Below, in pieces: positions 26,021 through 34,342 of a stretch of 64,000 nucleotides of DNA. Numbering within the stretch: position 1 is the first letter of the stretch; every line of letters starts with the position of its first letter. The stretch comes from Salinisphaera sp002433465 (GTDB taxonomy: Bacteria; Pseudomonadota; Gammaproteobacteria; Nevskiales; Salinisphaeraceae): the NCBI RefSeq assembly GCF_040361435.1, contig NZ_APNL01000001.1, forward strand, positions 1-64,000. Direction: 5' to 3'. The position numbers were made by a program, and so were the translations under genes. The notes under the pieces are model-generated. The model did not search any database and was not told the DNA's origin. It saw only the letters and a list, made by a program, of their open reading frames with translations.

Positions 26021-26374
26021 GTTGGCAGGTACGTTGGCGACGACAGGCCGCCGATTTTGCGGTGTCCACCATACGAGCACAACATCGCCGCGAGTGCCGG
26101 GCGCCTGTCCGGCCTGCCCGGCCCGCCCGTTGGCGCCGGCTGCGCAGCTCACACAGCCACAGGGCCAGCCGGGCGACCGCCATGCCTCCGGCTGATCAGC
26201 CCAGGGTCAACTCGATAGGGTGCAAACACATGAAAATGGGTGGATTATCCTGTTCGCTTGCCGGGTTTGAGCATGGGCTGAATATCTGGGTATAGCGCAA
26301 ATTATTGTTTTTAATCGGTTTTGAGCTAGTCTGACGTCCCGATTGCACAGCCGTTCGAAACAGCGGGATCGCTG
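26021..26374. other. Divergent promoter region upstream of mntP
   Basis: The right half (about 26270-26340) is markedly A/T-rich and is the likely promoter zone for mntP. I looked for the yybP-ykoY manganese riboswitch core that precedes many mntP genes and did not find it, nor an MntR-type palindrome. Confidence 0.4.
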
Positions 26375-26938
26375 ATGTCACTCCTTACGTCATTTTCGCT
26401 GGGGCTGAGCCTGTCGATGGATGCCTTTGCTGCGTCCGTGACTCAGGGCGCGCTTCAACGGCGCACCCCGGTTGCCGAAGCGGTACGCGTCGCGTTCTAT
26501 TTCGGTGCCCTCGAGGCGTTGTTGCCGCTGATCGGCTGGACGCTGGGCCTGGTGCTGGGATCGGTCATCGCAGCGGTCGACCACTGGATTGCGTTCGTCT
26601 TGTTGCTGGGTATCGGCACGAAGATGATCTATGAGGCGGTCCGTCCGGATACGAAAAGCGCGCCGGACGAACCTGCCAGTGGCGGCCGCATGCTGCTATT
26701 GGCCCTGGGAACGAGTATCGATGCCGCAGCGGTCGGCATGCCGTTGTTGGTGCTCGGCGTGCCGATCCTGCCTGCTGTGTTCATTATCGGCGCCACCACA
26801 TTTGCGATGACCTGCCTGGGCTTCATGCTCGGCGGCCTTGCCGGCAAACGTGTGCCACGCTATGCGGAAGGCGTCGGCGGCTTCGTGCTGATCGGTATTG
26901 GCACGGCGATACTGTTCGAGCATATCGGTCTGCTCTAG
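26375..26938 (+). CDS. mntP: Manganese efflux pump MntP
   Basis: 187 residues with six hydrophobic segments in two homologous halves. SLSMDAFAASVTQGA in the first half and LGTSIDAAAVGMPL in the second carry the paired Asp residues needed for Mn export in the E. coli protein. Its job is to expel excess Mn(II) across the inner membrane. GGGA lies about 8 bases before the ATG. Length is normal. Confidence 0.93.
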   Translation: MSLLTSFSLGLSLSMDAFAASVTQGALQRRTPVAEAVRVAFYFGALEALLPLIGWTLGLVLGSVIAAVDHWIAFVLLLGIGTKMIYEAVRPDTKSAPDEPASGGRMLLLALGTSIDAAAVGMPLLVLGVPILPAVFIIGATTFAMTCLGFMLGGLAGKRVPRYAEGVGGFVLIGIGTAILFEHIGLL

Positions 26939-27229
26939 CGCCTGTTAACGCTAACGCCAATCGTCGCGTTGCCTTGCGCAAATTCGCCCGGCAAGGCGCG
27001 AGCAGAGATGCTGGGTGAGCCAAATGAACGACGCGCAACGCTGCATGGTGGATTTCGGGACGCAACCCGTCGGCACGCGGATCCCCTGCGTAACTATTCG
27101 AGGCGCGCAGTCCGGCATTGCCGCTGGCTCATGTCGCAAACCGACAGCACGCCCGCGACGTATTGTCTTGCACAAAAATGGTTCGCGGCGCGGCGATTTC
27201 GCTCGCGTCGACAGGCCCTTGGCTGGGCC

Positions 27230-28054
27230 GTGACAGAGCAACCGAACGCCACCATCCGTGCCGGCATCGGCGGCTGGACCTACAAGCCCTGGCGGGGAAC
27301 GTTTTACCCGGACGCTCTTGCCCAGAAAAACGAGCTTGCCTATGCGGCGGAAAAGCTCGCGACGATCGAAGTCAACGGCACCTACTACCGCACCCAGCAG
27401 CCCGCCACCTTCGCACGCTGGGCAGAGGCCGTGCCCGACGGCTTCGCGTTCTCGCTCAAGGCGCCGCGTTATGTGGTCAACCGCAAGCGCCTGGACGAGG
27501 CCGGTGAGGGCATTGCCCGGTTCGTGAACTCGGGGCTGTCCGCGCTGGGTGATCGGCTTGGTCCGATTCTGTGGCAGCTGCCGCCGACCAAGACCTTCCA
27601 GGCCGAGGAATTCGCCGCCTTTCTCGATCTGCTTCCGGCGACGGTCGACGGGCTCGCTCTACGTCATGCCGTCGAGCTGCGCCACGACAGTTTTGCCTGT
27701 GCCGATGCGGTGAATCTCTGCCGCGAGGCGAGGGTGGCGATCGTCTATGCCGATAGCGACGACTATCCGGCCATCGCCGATCCCACCGCGGATTTCGTCT
27801 ATGCGCGTCTGCAGCGTGGCGACAACGCAATCGAAACCGGCTACTCGGCGGCCGCACTCGCAGCCTGGGCGACGCGTCTGAGCAGCTGGGCGCGGGGCGA
27901 TTTACCCAAGGATCTGGCCTACGTCGGCCAGGGCCATGTTCAGAGCGCCGGCAAAGACGGACAGTCGCGCGATGTCTTTGCCTATTTCATCCGCGAAGGC
28001 AAGGTTCGTGCGCCACAGGCGGCGATGGCCCTGCAGCAGCGCGTCGCCGGCTGA
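27230..28054 (+). CDS. DUF72 family protein (second paralogue)
   Basis: 274 residues from a GTG at 27230, which gives the compact length usual for DUF72. The frame is open upstream to 26969, but those codons look non-coding. IRAGIGGWTYKPWRGTFYP, EVNGTYYRTQQPATF and VPDGFAFSLKAPRYV are the family blocks. It differs clearly from the paralogue at 22786, so this is not a recent duplication. The reaction is unknown. Confidence 0.88.
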   Translation: MTEQPNATIRAGIGGWTYKPWRGTFYPDALAQKNELAYAAEKLATIEVNGTYYRTQQPATFARWAEAVPDGFAFSLKAPRYVVNRKRLDEAGEGIARFVNSGLSALGDRLGPILWQLPPTKTFQAEEFAAFLDLLPATVDGLALRHAVELRHDSFACADAVNLCREARVAIVYADSDDYPAIADPTADFVYARLQRGDNAIETGYSAAALAAWATRLSSWARGDLPKDLAYVGQGHVQSAGKDGQSRDVFAYFIREGKVRAPQAAMALQQRVAG

Positions 28055-28069
28055 GCGCAAGCGCGGTGC

Positions 28070-29845
28070 TTACCGCTGGAGGGTTCGCCAGGCGTCGTAG
28101 GTGCTCAAAAACACGCCACCGGTCATGCCCTTGAGAAACGCGGTCTGTTGCAGGCGGTCCATGACCGGGCCCTTGACCTCGGCCAGATGCAGGCGCACGC
28201 CGTGCTGGCCAAGCTTGTCGCTGATCAGCTCCAGGCTTTCCAGCGCCGAATAGTCGATGAAGTTCACCGCCGGACACATGAGCACCAGATCGGTCAGTTC
28301 GGGCTGGCTGGCGCGAATCTCGTCGACGACCTGCTCGAAAAATCGGGCGTTGCCGAAATACAGGCTTTCGTCGATGCGCAGAATGGTCAGGTGCGGGGCG
28401 GTTTTTACCCCGTGACGACGCACGTTGCGAAAATGCTCGGAGTTCGGCATGAGCCCGACCACCGCGTAGTGCGGTTTCGACGTGCGATAGATATAGATAA
28501 CCAGCGACAGCGCGACGCCGGTCATCAGGCCGCCGCTGACCCCCAGAACCAGGGTGACTCCGAACGTCGCCAGCCAGGCGAAGCCGTCCGGGCGGCAGTA
28601 GCGCCAGGCGCTGAAAAACGAGCTGGGGCTGAGCAGGCTCTGGATGGCCACCACGATAATGCTCGAAAGCGCGACCAGCGGCAGATAGGCGAGCATGGGC
28701 ATGAGGAAAAGCGCGCTCAAGGCCACGGCCACTGCGGTGAGCGCGCCCGCGGCGCGGGTGCGTGCGCCGGCTTCGTCGTTGACCACCGAGCGCGACAGGC
28801 TCGCACTCACGGGGAAGGCACCCGACAGCGCCGAGGCGATATTGGCGCCGCCAAGGCCGACCAGCTCGCGATTTGGCGCAATCCGCTCGTTGCGCGGGCC
28901 GGCCAGGGTCTGGGCCATCGACACCGACTCGGCGAAAGTGACGATGCTGATCAGCAGCGCCGGTAGCCATAAATAGGTTAATGACGCCCAGGGCGGCAGC
29001 GGCAGCGAGAGTGAAGGCAGCCCCGCGGTTACCGTGCCCACGGTGGCAATGCCGTGGTCGTGCAGGTCATAGACCGCGCTCGCGGCGGTGGTTGCCAGCA
29101 CCAGCAGGATCGGGCCGGTACGTCCGAGCAGTCGCGCGCTCGCTGGCGGAATGCCGAGCCTTGAGAGCGCGCCCGCCAGATAGCCCCGTGTGACCACCAG
29201 CCAGGCCAGGCAAATACCGGCCAGCAGCACGGTCGCCGGCTGGATGGCGTCGTGTTCCTGCCAGAGTGCCTGGGCGATGGTCCAGAGCGTCTGGCCGCGG
29301 GCCTGGACACCCAGCAGCCGACCGAACTGGCTGGCAGCGATCAGCACGCCGGAGGCGGCGATAAAGCCGTAGATGACCGGGCGGCTGAGAAAATTGATCA
29401 GAAAGCCCAGCCGCAGCACGCCCATGGCCACCAGGATCGCGCCCGACAACAGGGCGAGGGTAATAGCGGCGGTGACGCTATCGATATCGGTCTGGGCCGA
29501 CACCTGGCCGGCGGCGGCCGCGGTCATGATCGATACCACCGCGAACGGGCCCACGGCGAGCGTACGACTGCGCCCGAACACGGCATAGGCCACCAGCGGC
29601 AGCATGCTGGCATAGAGCCCGGTTTCAGGCGGCATGCCGGCGAGCAGGGCATAGGCCAGCGCCTGGGGAATGAGCAGGGCGGTGACCACCGTTGCGGCCA
29701 CCAGATCGGCCGTGAAGGCGCTTCGATCGTAGTTCGGCAACGCGCGCGGCCCCAACAATGAACGCAGCCTGTGGGTCAGCCGGCTCACGGGCGTGCGCGG
29801 CCTGTCGCTCGATGTTTGCCACGGGTCGGTTGGTCGGTCATGCAA
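28070..29845 (-). CDS. SulP/SLC26 family anion transporter with STAS domain
   Basis: 591 residues. The membrane core spans about 45-420, with IPQALAYALLAGMPPETGLYASM (positions about 59-81) as the family signature, and a C-terminal STAS domain covers about 455-585. Members carry sulfate, bicarbonate or dicarboxylates with Na+ or H+. No carbonic anhydrase or sulfur gene is adjacent, so the substrate is open. The ATG at 29845 leaves a polar N-terminal tail of about 40 residues, as is usual. Confidence 0.93.
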   Translation of the reverse strand: MHDRPTDPWQTSSDRPRTPVSRLTHRLRSLLGPRALPNYDRSAFTADLVAATVVTALLIPQALAYALLAGMPPETGLYASMLPLVAYAVFGRSRTLAVGPFAVVSIMTAAAAGQVSAQTDIDSVTAAITLALLSGAILVAMGVLRLGFLINFLSRPVIYGFIAASGVLIAASQFGRLLGVQARGQTLWTIAQALWQEHDAIQPATVLLAGICLAWLVVTRGYLAGALSRLGIPPASARLLGRTGPILLVLATTAASAVYDLHDHGIATVGTVTAGLPSLSLPLPPWASLTYLWLPALLISIVTFAESVSMAQTLAGPRNERIAPNRELVGLGGANIASALSGAFPVSASLSRSVVNDEAGARTRAAGALTAVAVALSALFLMPMLAYLPLVALSSIIVVAIQSLLSPSSFFSAWRYCRPDGFAWLATFGVTLVLGVSGGLMTGVALSLVIYIYRTSKPHYAVVGLMPNSEHFRNVRRHGVKTAPHLTILRIDESLYFGNARFFEQVVDEIRASQPELTDLVLMCPAVNFIDYSALESLELISDKLGQHGVRLHLAEVKGPVMDRLQQTAFLKGMTGGVFLSTYDAWRTLQR

Positions 29846-30008
29846 GCAGATAGCGTGGCTGTCTGCGCAACTCTAGCTCGACTGGCACTGCTTGACGAGC
29901 TTGCCTGGCGCCGGCGATGGGCCGGTGTGTGCTCTGGTTTGCCAAGTGGCGCGCGCTTGGGCCGTGTGGTAATGGTAGCCGTTCACACGCAACGCGGCTT
30001 GGCATCAG

Positions 30009-30039
30009 TCGCCCCGAAGCGCATACGGCTTCGGGGCGA
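30009..30039 (-). terminator. Perfect 12-bp stem-loop after the oxidoreductase gene
   Basis: TCGCCCCGAAGC (30009-30020) and GCTTCGGGGCGA (30028-30039) pair perfectly around 7 bases. It lies 14 bp after the stop of the minus-strand oxidoreductase gene. There is no T-run, so termination may be weak or the hairpin may instead protect the 3' end. Confidence 0.55.
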
Positions 30040-30053
30040 ATTCAGGCCGGATA

Positions 30054-31061
30054 CTAGACCTTGAGCACCAGCTTGCCGAAGTTGCTGCCTTCAAAGAGCT
30101 TGAGCAGCGTCTCGGGGAAATTCTCGAAGCCTTCGACGATATCCTCGCGATGCTTGATCTTGCCATCGGACAGCCAGCCGGCCAGCGCCTTGGCGGCTTC
30201 GCCGTAGCGATCGGCATAGTCGAACACCACGAAGCCTTCCATACGGGCACGGTTGACCAGCAGCGACATGTAGTTCTTGGGCGCGTACATGCCGTCGGTG
30301 GCGTTGTACTGCGAGATCGCGCCACAGATCACGATACGGCCGTTGAGGGCGAGGTTGGCGAGGGCGAAGTCCAGAATCTCGCCGCCGACGTTGTCGAAGA
30401 ACACGTCGATGCCCTTGGGGCAGTGTTCTTTCATCGCCTTGTAGACGTTTTCGTTCTTGTAGTCGATGGCCGCGTCGAAGCCGAGTTCATCGGTGACGTA
30501 GCTGCACTTCTCGCTGCCGCCGGCAATACCGACCACGCGTGCGCCCTTGAGCTTGGCGATCTGGCCGACCAGCGCGCCCACCGCGCCGGAGGCCGCCGAG
30601 ACCACCACGGTTTCGCCTTCGGCCACGCCGCCGACATCCAGCAGGCCGAAATAAGCGGTCATGCCGGGCATGCCCAGCACGCCCAGATAGGCCGGCAGTT
30701 CGGCCAGGCGGGTATCGACCTTGCGGGCGTCCTTGCCGGCCACCACGGCATGAGTCTGTACCCCGAAGTTGCCGGATACCTTGTCGCCTTCGGCGAAGTC
30801 GGCGTGGTTGGATTTGAGTACCGTGCCGGCGGTGCCCGCGCGCATGACTTCACCGATTTCCACCGGCTTGATATAGGACTTGCCGGCGTTCATCCAGCCA
30901 CGCATGGCCGGATCCAGCGAAATGTATTCGACAGCAACGAGGATCTCGTCGTTGCCGGGCTCGGCGACGGCTTCGCTGACCAGTTCCCAATCGCTCTTCT
31001 TGGGCAGGCCCTGGGGCCGTTCGGCGAGACGAAACTGGCGATTCTGATCGGTCGAACTCAT
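30054..31061 (-). CDS. NADPH-dependent oxidoreductase, MDR family (CurA-like)
   Basis: 335 residues without zinc ligands. SLDPAMRGWMN near the N-terminus, VSAASGAVGALVGQIAK (NADPH-binding glycine loop, about 153-169), and FFDNVGGEILD match the leukotriene B4 dehydrogenase/CurA group, which reduces alkenal or enone double bonds. It is probably cytosolic and linked to detoxifying lipid-derived aldehydes. A perfect palindrome about 70 bp before its start suggests control by a TetR-type repressor. Confidence 0.9.
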   Translation of the reverse strand: MSSTDQNRQFRLAERPQGLPKKSDWELVSEAVAEPGNDEILVAVEYISLDPAMRGWMNAGKSYIKPVEIGEVMRAGTAGTVLKSNHADFAEGDKVSGNFGVQTHAVVAGKDARKVDTRLAELPAYLGVLGMPGMTAYFGLLDVGGVAEGETVVVSAASGAVGALVGQIAKLKGARVVGIAGGSEKCSYVTDELGFDAAIDYKNENVYKAMKEHCPKGIDVFFDNVGGEILDFALANLALNGRIVICGAISQYNATDGMYAPKNYMSLLVNRARMEGFVVFDYADRYGEAAKALAGWLSDGKIKHREDIVEGFENFPETLLKLFEGSNFGKLVLKV

Positions 31062-31130
31062 GGCAGTACCGTGGTTTGAACAAATAAGTGCAATGCACCT
31101 TAGAAGCTCGTACGCGTGGCGGCAAGCAAA

Positions 31131-31148
31131 ATCGAACGTTCGTTCGAT
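31131..31148 (-). promoter_or_regulatory. Palindromic operator upstream of the CurA-like gene
   Basis: ATCGAAC and GTTCGAT flank a 4-base spacer (GTTC), an 18-bp palindrome of the size bound by TetR-family repressors. It lies 70 bp upstream of the oxidoreductase ATG and 33 bp beyond the thioesterase stop. No repressor gene is adjacent. Confidence 0.5.
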
Positions 31149-31181
31149 GTCTTGTGTGCAACCGGATCGGCGGTGCCGAGG

Positions 31182-31970
31182 CTAGCGCTTGCGAATCAAC
31201 AGATTCTGATGGGCCATGCCGATACGCCCGCTTGTGTCGTAGAGCGTGGAACTGCTCAGGCCCACGCCGTTGGGCTGGGCGACGGTCTGCGCATCCACGC
31301 CGATCCATTCGCCCACCGGCGCCCGGTGCAGATAGACGGTCAGATCGGTATTGGTGAACAGATAGTCGTCAAAGGGCAGCACCCAGCTCAGGCCGTTGCC
31401 GAAGTCCGCCGCGGCCGCGGCGCGCATGGCAGCACTCGTTTCGACGCCTTCGACAAGCGCTACGCGCGGACGAAACCAGGCCGCCGCGGGGCCGGCTTCG
31501 CGGGTGCTGCCGGTGGCCACGCGAATCTCCATGGCCTGATCGTGAAAGAACGCGCCGGTGGGCATGCCGGGCGTTTCGAATTGGGCGCTGCATTGCTCGG
31601 GTGCGGGCGTGAGTGGATCCGAGCGCGTGTCGGGTACGACGACCTGTTGCTCGCGCAGCATCAGGGCAATGGCACGGCCTACCACGGCGCCGTCGTGCTC
31701 GAGCTCCAGTGTGATCCGGCGCGCGCTGCGGCCGCGGCTGGCCTCGGCATGGACCTGCAGGGCGGCCAGCGGCACCGGCCGGCTCAGCTCAAACGTCAGG
31801 CGCGCGAGCACGAATTCGTGGCCGGCGTTCTGTTCGGCCACATGCGCGAGCAATGCGGCCGGCGCGCCGCCGTGCAGGGCCCGCGCGTCCCAGGGGCCGC
31901 GGGCCAGATCCGTGGCGACGAAATAGTCGCCGTCGCGCTGAAAAACCGATCGTGCCGTGTCGTTGGCCAT
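31182..31970 (-). CDS. Thioesterase-like (double hotdog) protein
   Basis: 262 residues. FVATDLARGPWDARALHGG near the N-terminus and SSSTLYDTSGRIGMAHQNLLI at the C-terminus (positions about 237-257) match the TesB-like acyl-CoA thioesterase family, which has two hotdog folds. It should hydrolyse an acyl-CoA thioester in the cytosol. It lies on the same strand upstream of the CurA-like gene and close to the acyl-CoA dehydrogenases, consistent with lipid metabolism. Confidence 0.82.
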   Translation of the reverse strand: MANDTARSVFQRDGDYFVATDLARGPWDARALHGGAPAALLAHVAEQNAGHEFVLARLTFELSRPVPLAALQVHAEASRGRSARRITLELEHDGAVVGRAIALMLREQQVVVPDTRSDPLTPAPEQCSAQFETPGMPTGAFFHDQAMEIRVATGSTREAGPAAAWFRPRVALVEGVETSAAMRAAAAADFGNGLSWVLPFDDYLFTNTDLTVYLHRAPVGEWIGVDAQTVAQPNGVGLSSSTLYDTSGRIGMAHQNLLIRKR

Positions 31971-32083
31971 TTCGCCTGATACCGATATTCAAGGATTCGA
32001 AGGCCGGTTATGCTGCCATGATTATCCTTGGCCATGGCGGTCCGGGCCCGCTTCACGTCACGCCCTCGCCAACGAACTCGCCT

Positions 32084-33052
32084 ATGTCCGATCGCGATCC
32101 CGCCCCACGGCCTGACGGCGTAGCCAATGCCCGGGGCCCGGTACAAATCGGCTGGCGCGGCTGGTGGCAGATCGTGCGCCGAGTCAGCCGCGAGTTCAGC
32201 CGTCACGATATGACCATCACCGCGGCGGGCGTGTCGTTTCTGGCCCTGTTCGCCGTGTTTTCGGCACTGGCTGCGTTCGTCGCGTTTTACGGCTTGATCG
32301 CCGATCCGCAGGCGATGGTCAAGGATATGCAGGCGCTGCGCGGCTTTGTACCGGCCGACGTGGTGCTCTCGCTGGTCGATCAGATGCAGTCGGTCTCCAG
32401 CCGCTCGTTGACCAAGCTGGTGACGGCCGGCGCGTTCAGTCTCGTGGTGGCGGTGTGGTGTGCCCAGCAGGGGGTCGCTGCGCTGTTGCTGGCGCTCGAC
32501 ACGGCTTACCATGAAGACAGCGACCGCGGCACCTGGTGGCGGCTGTTCAAATCATTGTTCGTGGCGATCGGGGTGATCGTGGGGCTGATGTGCACCGCCA
32601 TTCTGGCGATCGGGCTGCCGGTGACCGCATCGCGGCTGGGCTGGAGCCTGTGGCAGGTGGAAGCGGTACGGGCGGCCGGCATGGCGGTGGGCGGGCTGAT
32701 TCTACTGTTCGGTCTGGCGGCCCTGTATCGCTGGGCACCGGACCGGCGGCCGCCGCGCTGGCGCTGGGTGGGTGCCGGTGCCAGCGTTGTGGTCGCGTTC
32801 TGGACGGTGGGGTCGCTGGCGTTTTCGTGGTTCATGGCCTATTCGAACTCGTACACCGCCTTGTATGGCTCGCTCAGCGCGGTCGTGATGCTGCTTACGC
32901 TGATCTATGTGACGGTCGTGACCGTGCTCGTGGGCGCTGAATTCAACGCCCAGATGGAATATCAGGTCGAAGAAGATACAACCGTGCACGCCCCGCGGCC
33001 GGCGGGCCAGCGCGGGGCCCATATGGCCGACCATTCGGCCCGGTCGCGGTAA
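32084..33052 (+). CDS. YihY/BrkB family inner-membrane protein
   Basis: 322 residues with six hydrophobic segments. DMTITAAGVSFLALFAVFSAL (positions about 42-62), then WCAQQGVAALLLALDTAY and VVTVLVGAEFNAQ, are YihY/BrkB signatures. The family was once called ribonuclease BN by mistake and its true function is unknown. I chose the ATG at 32084 (MSDRDPAP); one at 32018 is also in frame. The C-terminal tail is polar. Confidence 0.85.
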   Translation: MSDRDPAPRPDGVANARGPVQIGWRGWWQIVRRVSREFSRHDMTITAAGVSFLALFAVFSALAAFVAFYGLIADPQAMVKDMQALRGFVPADVVLSLVDQMQSVSSRSLTKLVTAGAFSLVVAVWCAQQGVAALLLALDTAYHEDSDRGTWWRLFKSLFVAIGVIVGLMCTAILAIGLPVTASRLGWSLWQVEAVRAAGMAVGGLILLFGLAALYRWAPDRRPPRWRWVGAGASVVVAFWTVGSLAFSWFMAYSNSYTALYGSLSAVVMLLTLIYVTVVTVLVGAEFNAQMEYQVEEDTTVHAPRPAGQRGAHMADHSARSR

Positions 33053-33105
33053 CAATCGCTACCACGTGAACGGTTGACCGGTCGCCATGGCGGTCAGATA
33101 CTTCG

Positions 33106-33125
33106 GTTTCACGAAACTTCGTTTC
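33106..33125 (+). promoter_or_regulatory. PsrA-like operator before acyl-CoA dehydrogenase genes
   Basis: GTTTC-AC-GAAAC-TTC-GTTTC gives two overlapping palindromes. GAAAC-N3-GTTTC at 33113-33125 fits the published Pseudomonas PsrA consensus (G/C)AAAC-N2-4-GTTT(G/C). The site is 20-40 bp upstream of the first acyl-CoA dehydrogenase ATG. PsrA is a TetR repressor released by long-chain acyl groups, so fatty-acid induction of the pair is inferred. Confidence 0.55.
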
Positions 33126-33145
33126 ACAAATAAAAAAGGTGATGC

Positions 33146-34330
33146 ATGCGCGATATGGAGGCGTTCAGGGCCGAGGTTCGGTCCTGGCTGGAAGACAATT
33201 GCCCGGAGGAGATGCGCCAGCCGCTGGCCTCCGACAAGGAGCATGTCTGGGGCGGCCGACAGTGGGAGTTCTCCTCCGAGGCGCAGCGGCTCTGGTTCGA
33301 GCGCATGGTCGAGAAAGGCTGGACCGCGCCGGCCTGGCCGGTGGAATACGGCGGCGGCATGACGCCAGCGGAGCACGACGTATTCAAGGCCGAAATGAAG
33401 CGTATCAACGCGCGCAGCCCGGTCAGCAACTTCGGTTTCTGGATGCTGGGCCCGGCGCTGCTGAAGTTCGGTTCGGAAGAACAGAAGCGCGAGCATCTGC
33501 CGGCCATCGCCCGGGGCGAAATCCGCTGGTGCCAGGGCTATTCCGAACCCAATGCGGGCTCGGATCTGGCCAGCCTTAAAACGTCGGCGGAAATCGACGG
33601 GGACCATTTCGTGGTCAACGGCCGCAAGATCTGGACGTCCTATGCCGACCGGGCGGACAAGATGTTCTGCCTCGTGCGTACCGATCCGGATGCCAAGAAG
33701 CAGGCCGGCATCTCCTTCATCCTGCTGGATATGGAGAGCAAGGGCGTATCGACCCGGCCGATCCAGCTGATCTCGGGTGAGTCGCCGTTCTGCGAAACCT
33801 TCTTCGACGACGTGCGCGTGCCGCGCGCCAATCTGGTGGGTGAGCTCAACCAGGGCTGGACGATCGCCAAGTATCTGCTCACCCATGAGCGCGACAACAT
33901 CGGCGGCGAACCGCCGGGTCTGCTCAAGGGGCGCGATCTGGCGAAGATGGCGCTGGAGGCGGTCGGCACGGACGAGGCCGGGCGGCTGGACGATCCGATG
34001 TTGCGTGCCGATATCGCCCGCCTGGAAATCGATGCGATGGCGTTTCGTGCGCTGGTCGAGCATACCCGTGCCAAGGCCGAGGCCGGCGAAGGCGTGGGCG
34101 CGCGCTCGGCCATGCTCAAGTACTACGGCACCGAGCTCAACAAGCGCCGCTACAACCTGATGATGGATGCCATGGGCGGCCAGGGCCTGGAATGGGAGAG
34201 CGAACGCACGAATGGCGGACGCTATGCCCGCGAATGGCTGCGTTCCAAAGGCAACTCGATCGAAGGCGGTACCTCGGAGATCATGCTCGGCATCATCTCC
34301 TCCGCCGTTCTCGAACTTCCCAAAGGCTAG
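33146..34330 (+). CDS. Acyl-CoA dehydrogenase (first of a pair)
   Basis: 394 residues. The FAD-contact block CQGYSEPNAGSDLASL (about 132-147), then VNGRKIWTSYADRADKMF and IEGGTSEIMLGIIS at the C-terminus, match FadE-type acyl-CoA dehydrogenases. It introduces a trans-2 double bond into an acyl-CoA in beta-oxidation. The next gene is a second, shorter acyl-CoA dehydrogenase 12 bp downstream, and such pairs often form heterotetramers. The gene follows a PsrA-like palindrome. Confidence 0.92.
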   Translation: MRDMEAFRAEVRSWLEDNCPEEMRQPLASDKEHVWGGRQWEFSSEAQRLWFERMVEKGWTAPAWPVEYGGGMTPAEHDVFKAEMKRINARSPVSNFGFWMLGPALLKFGSEEQKREHLPAIARGEIRWCQGYSEPNAGSDLASLKTSAEIDGDHFVVNGRKIWTSYADRADKMFCLVRTDPDAKKQAGISFILLDMESKGVSTRPIQLISGESPFCETFFDDVRVPRANLVGELNQGWTIAKYLLTHERDNIGGEPPGLLKGRDLAKMALEAVGTDEAGRLDDPMLRADIARLEIDAMAFRALVEHTRAKAEAGEGVGARSAMLKYYGTELNKRRYNLMMDAMGGQGLEWESERTNGGRYAREWLRSKGNSIEGGTSEIMLGIISSAVLELPKG

Positions 34331-34342
34331 CGAGGCATCCCC

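Noticed and set aside
26270..26374. Possible yybP-ykoY manganese riboswitch before mntP
   Set aside because: The conserved core sequences and paired elements of that riboswitch are not visible.
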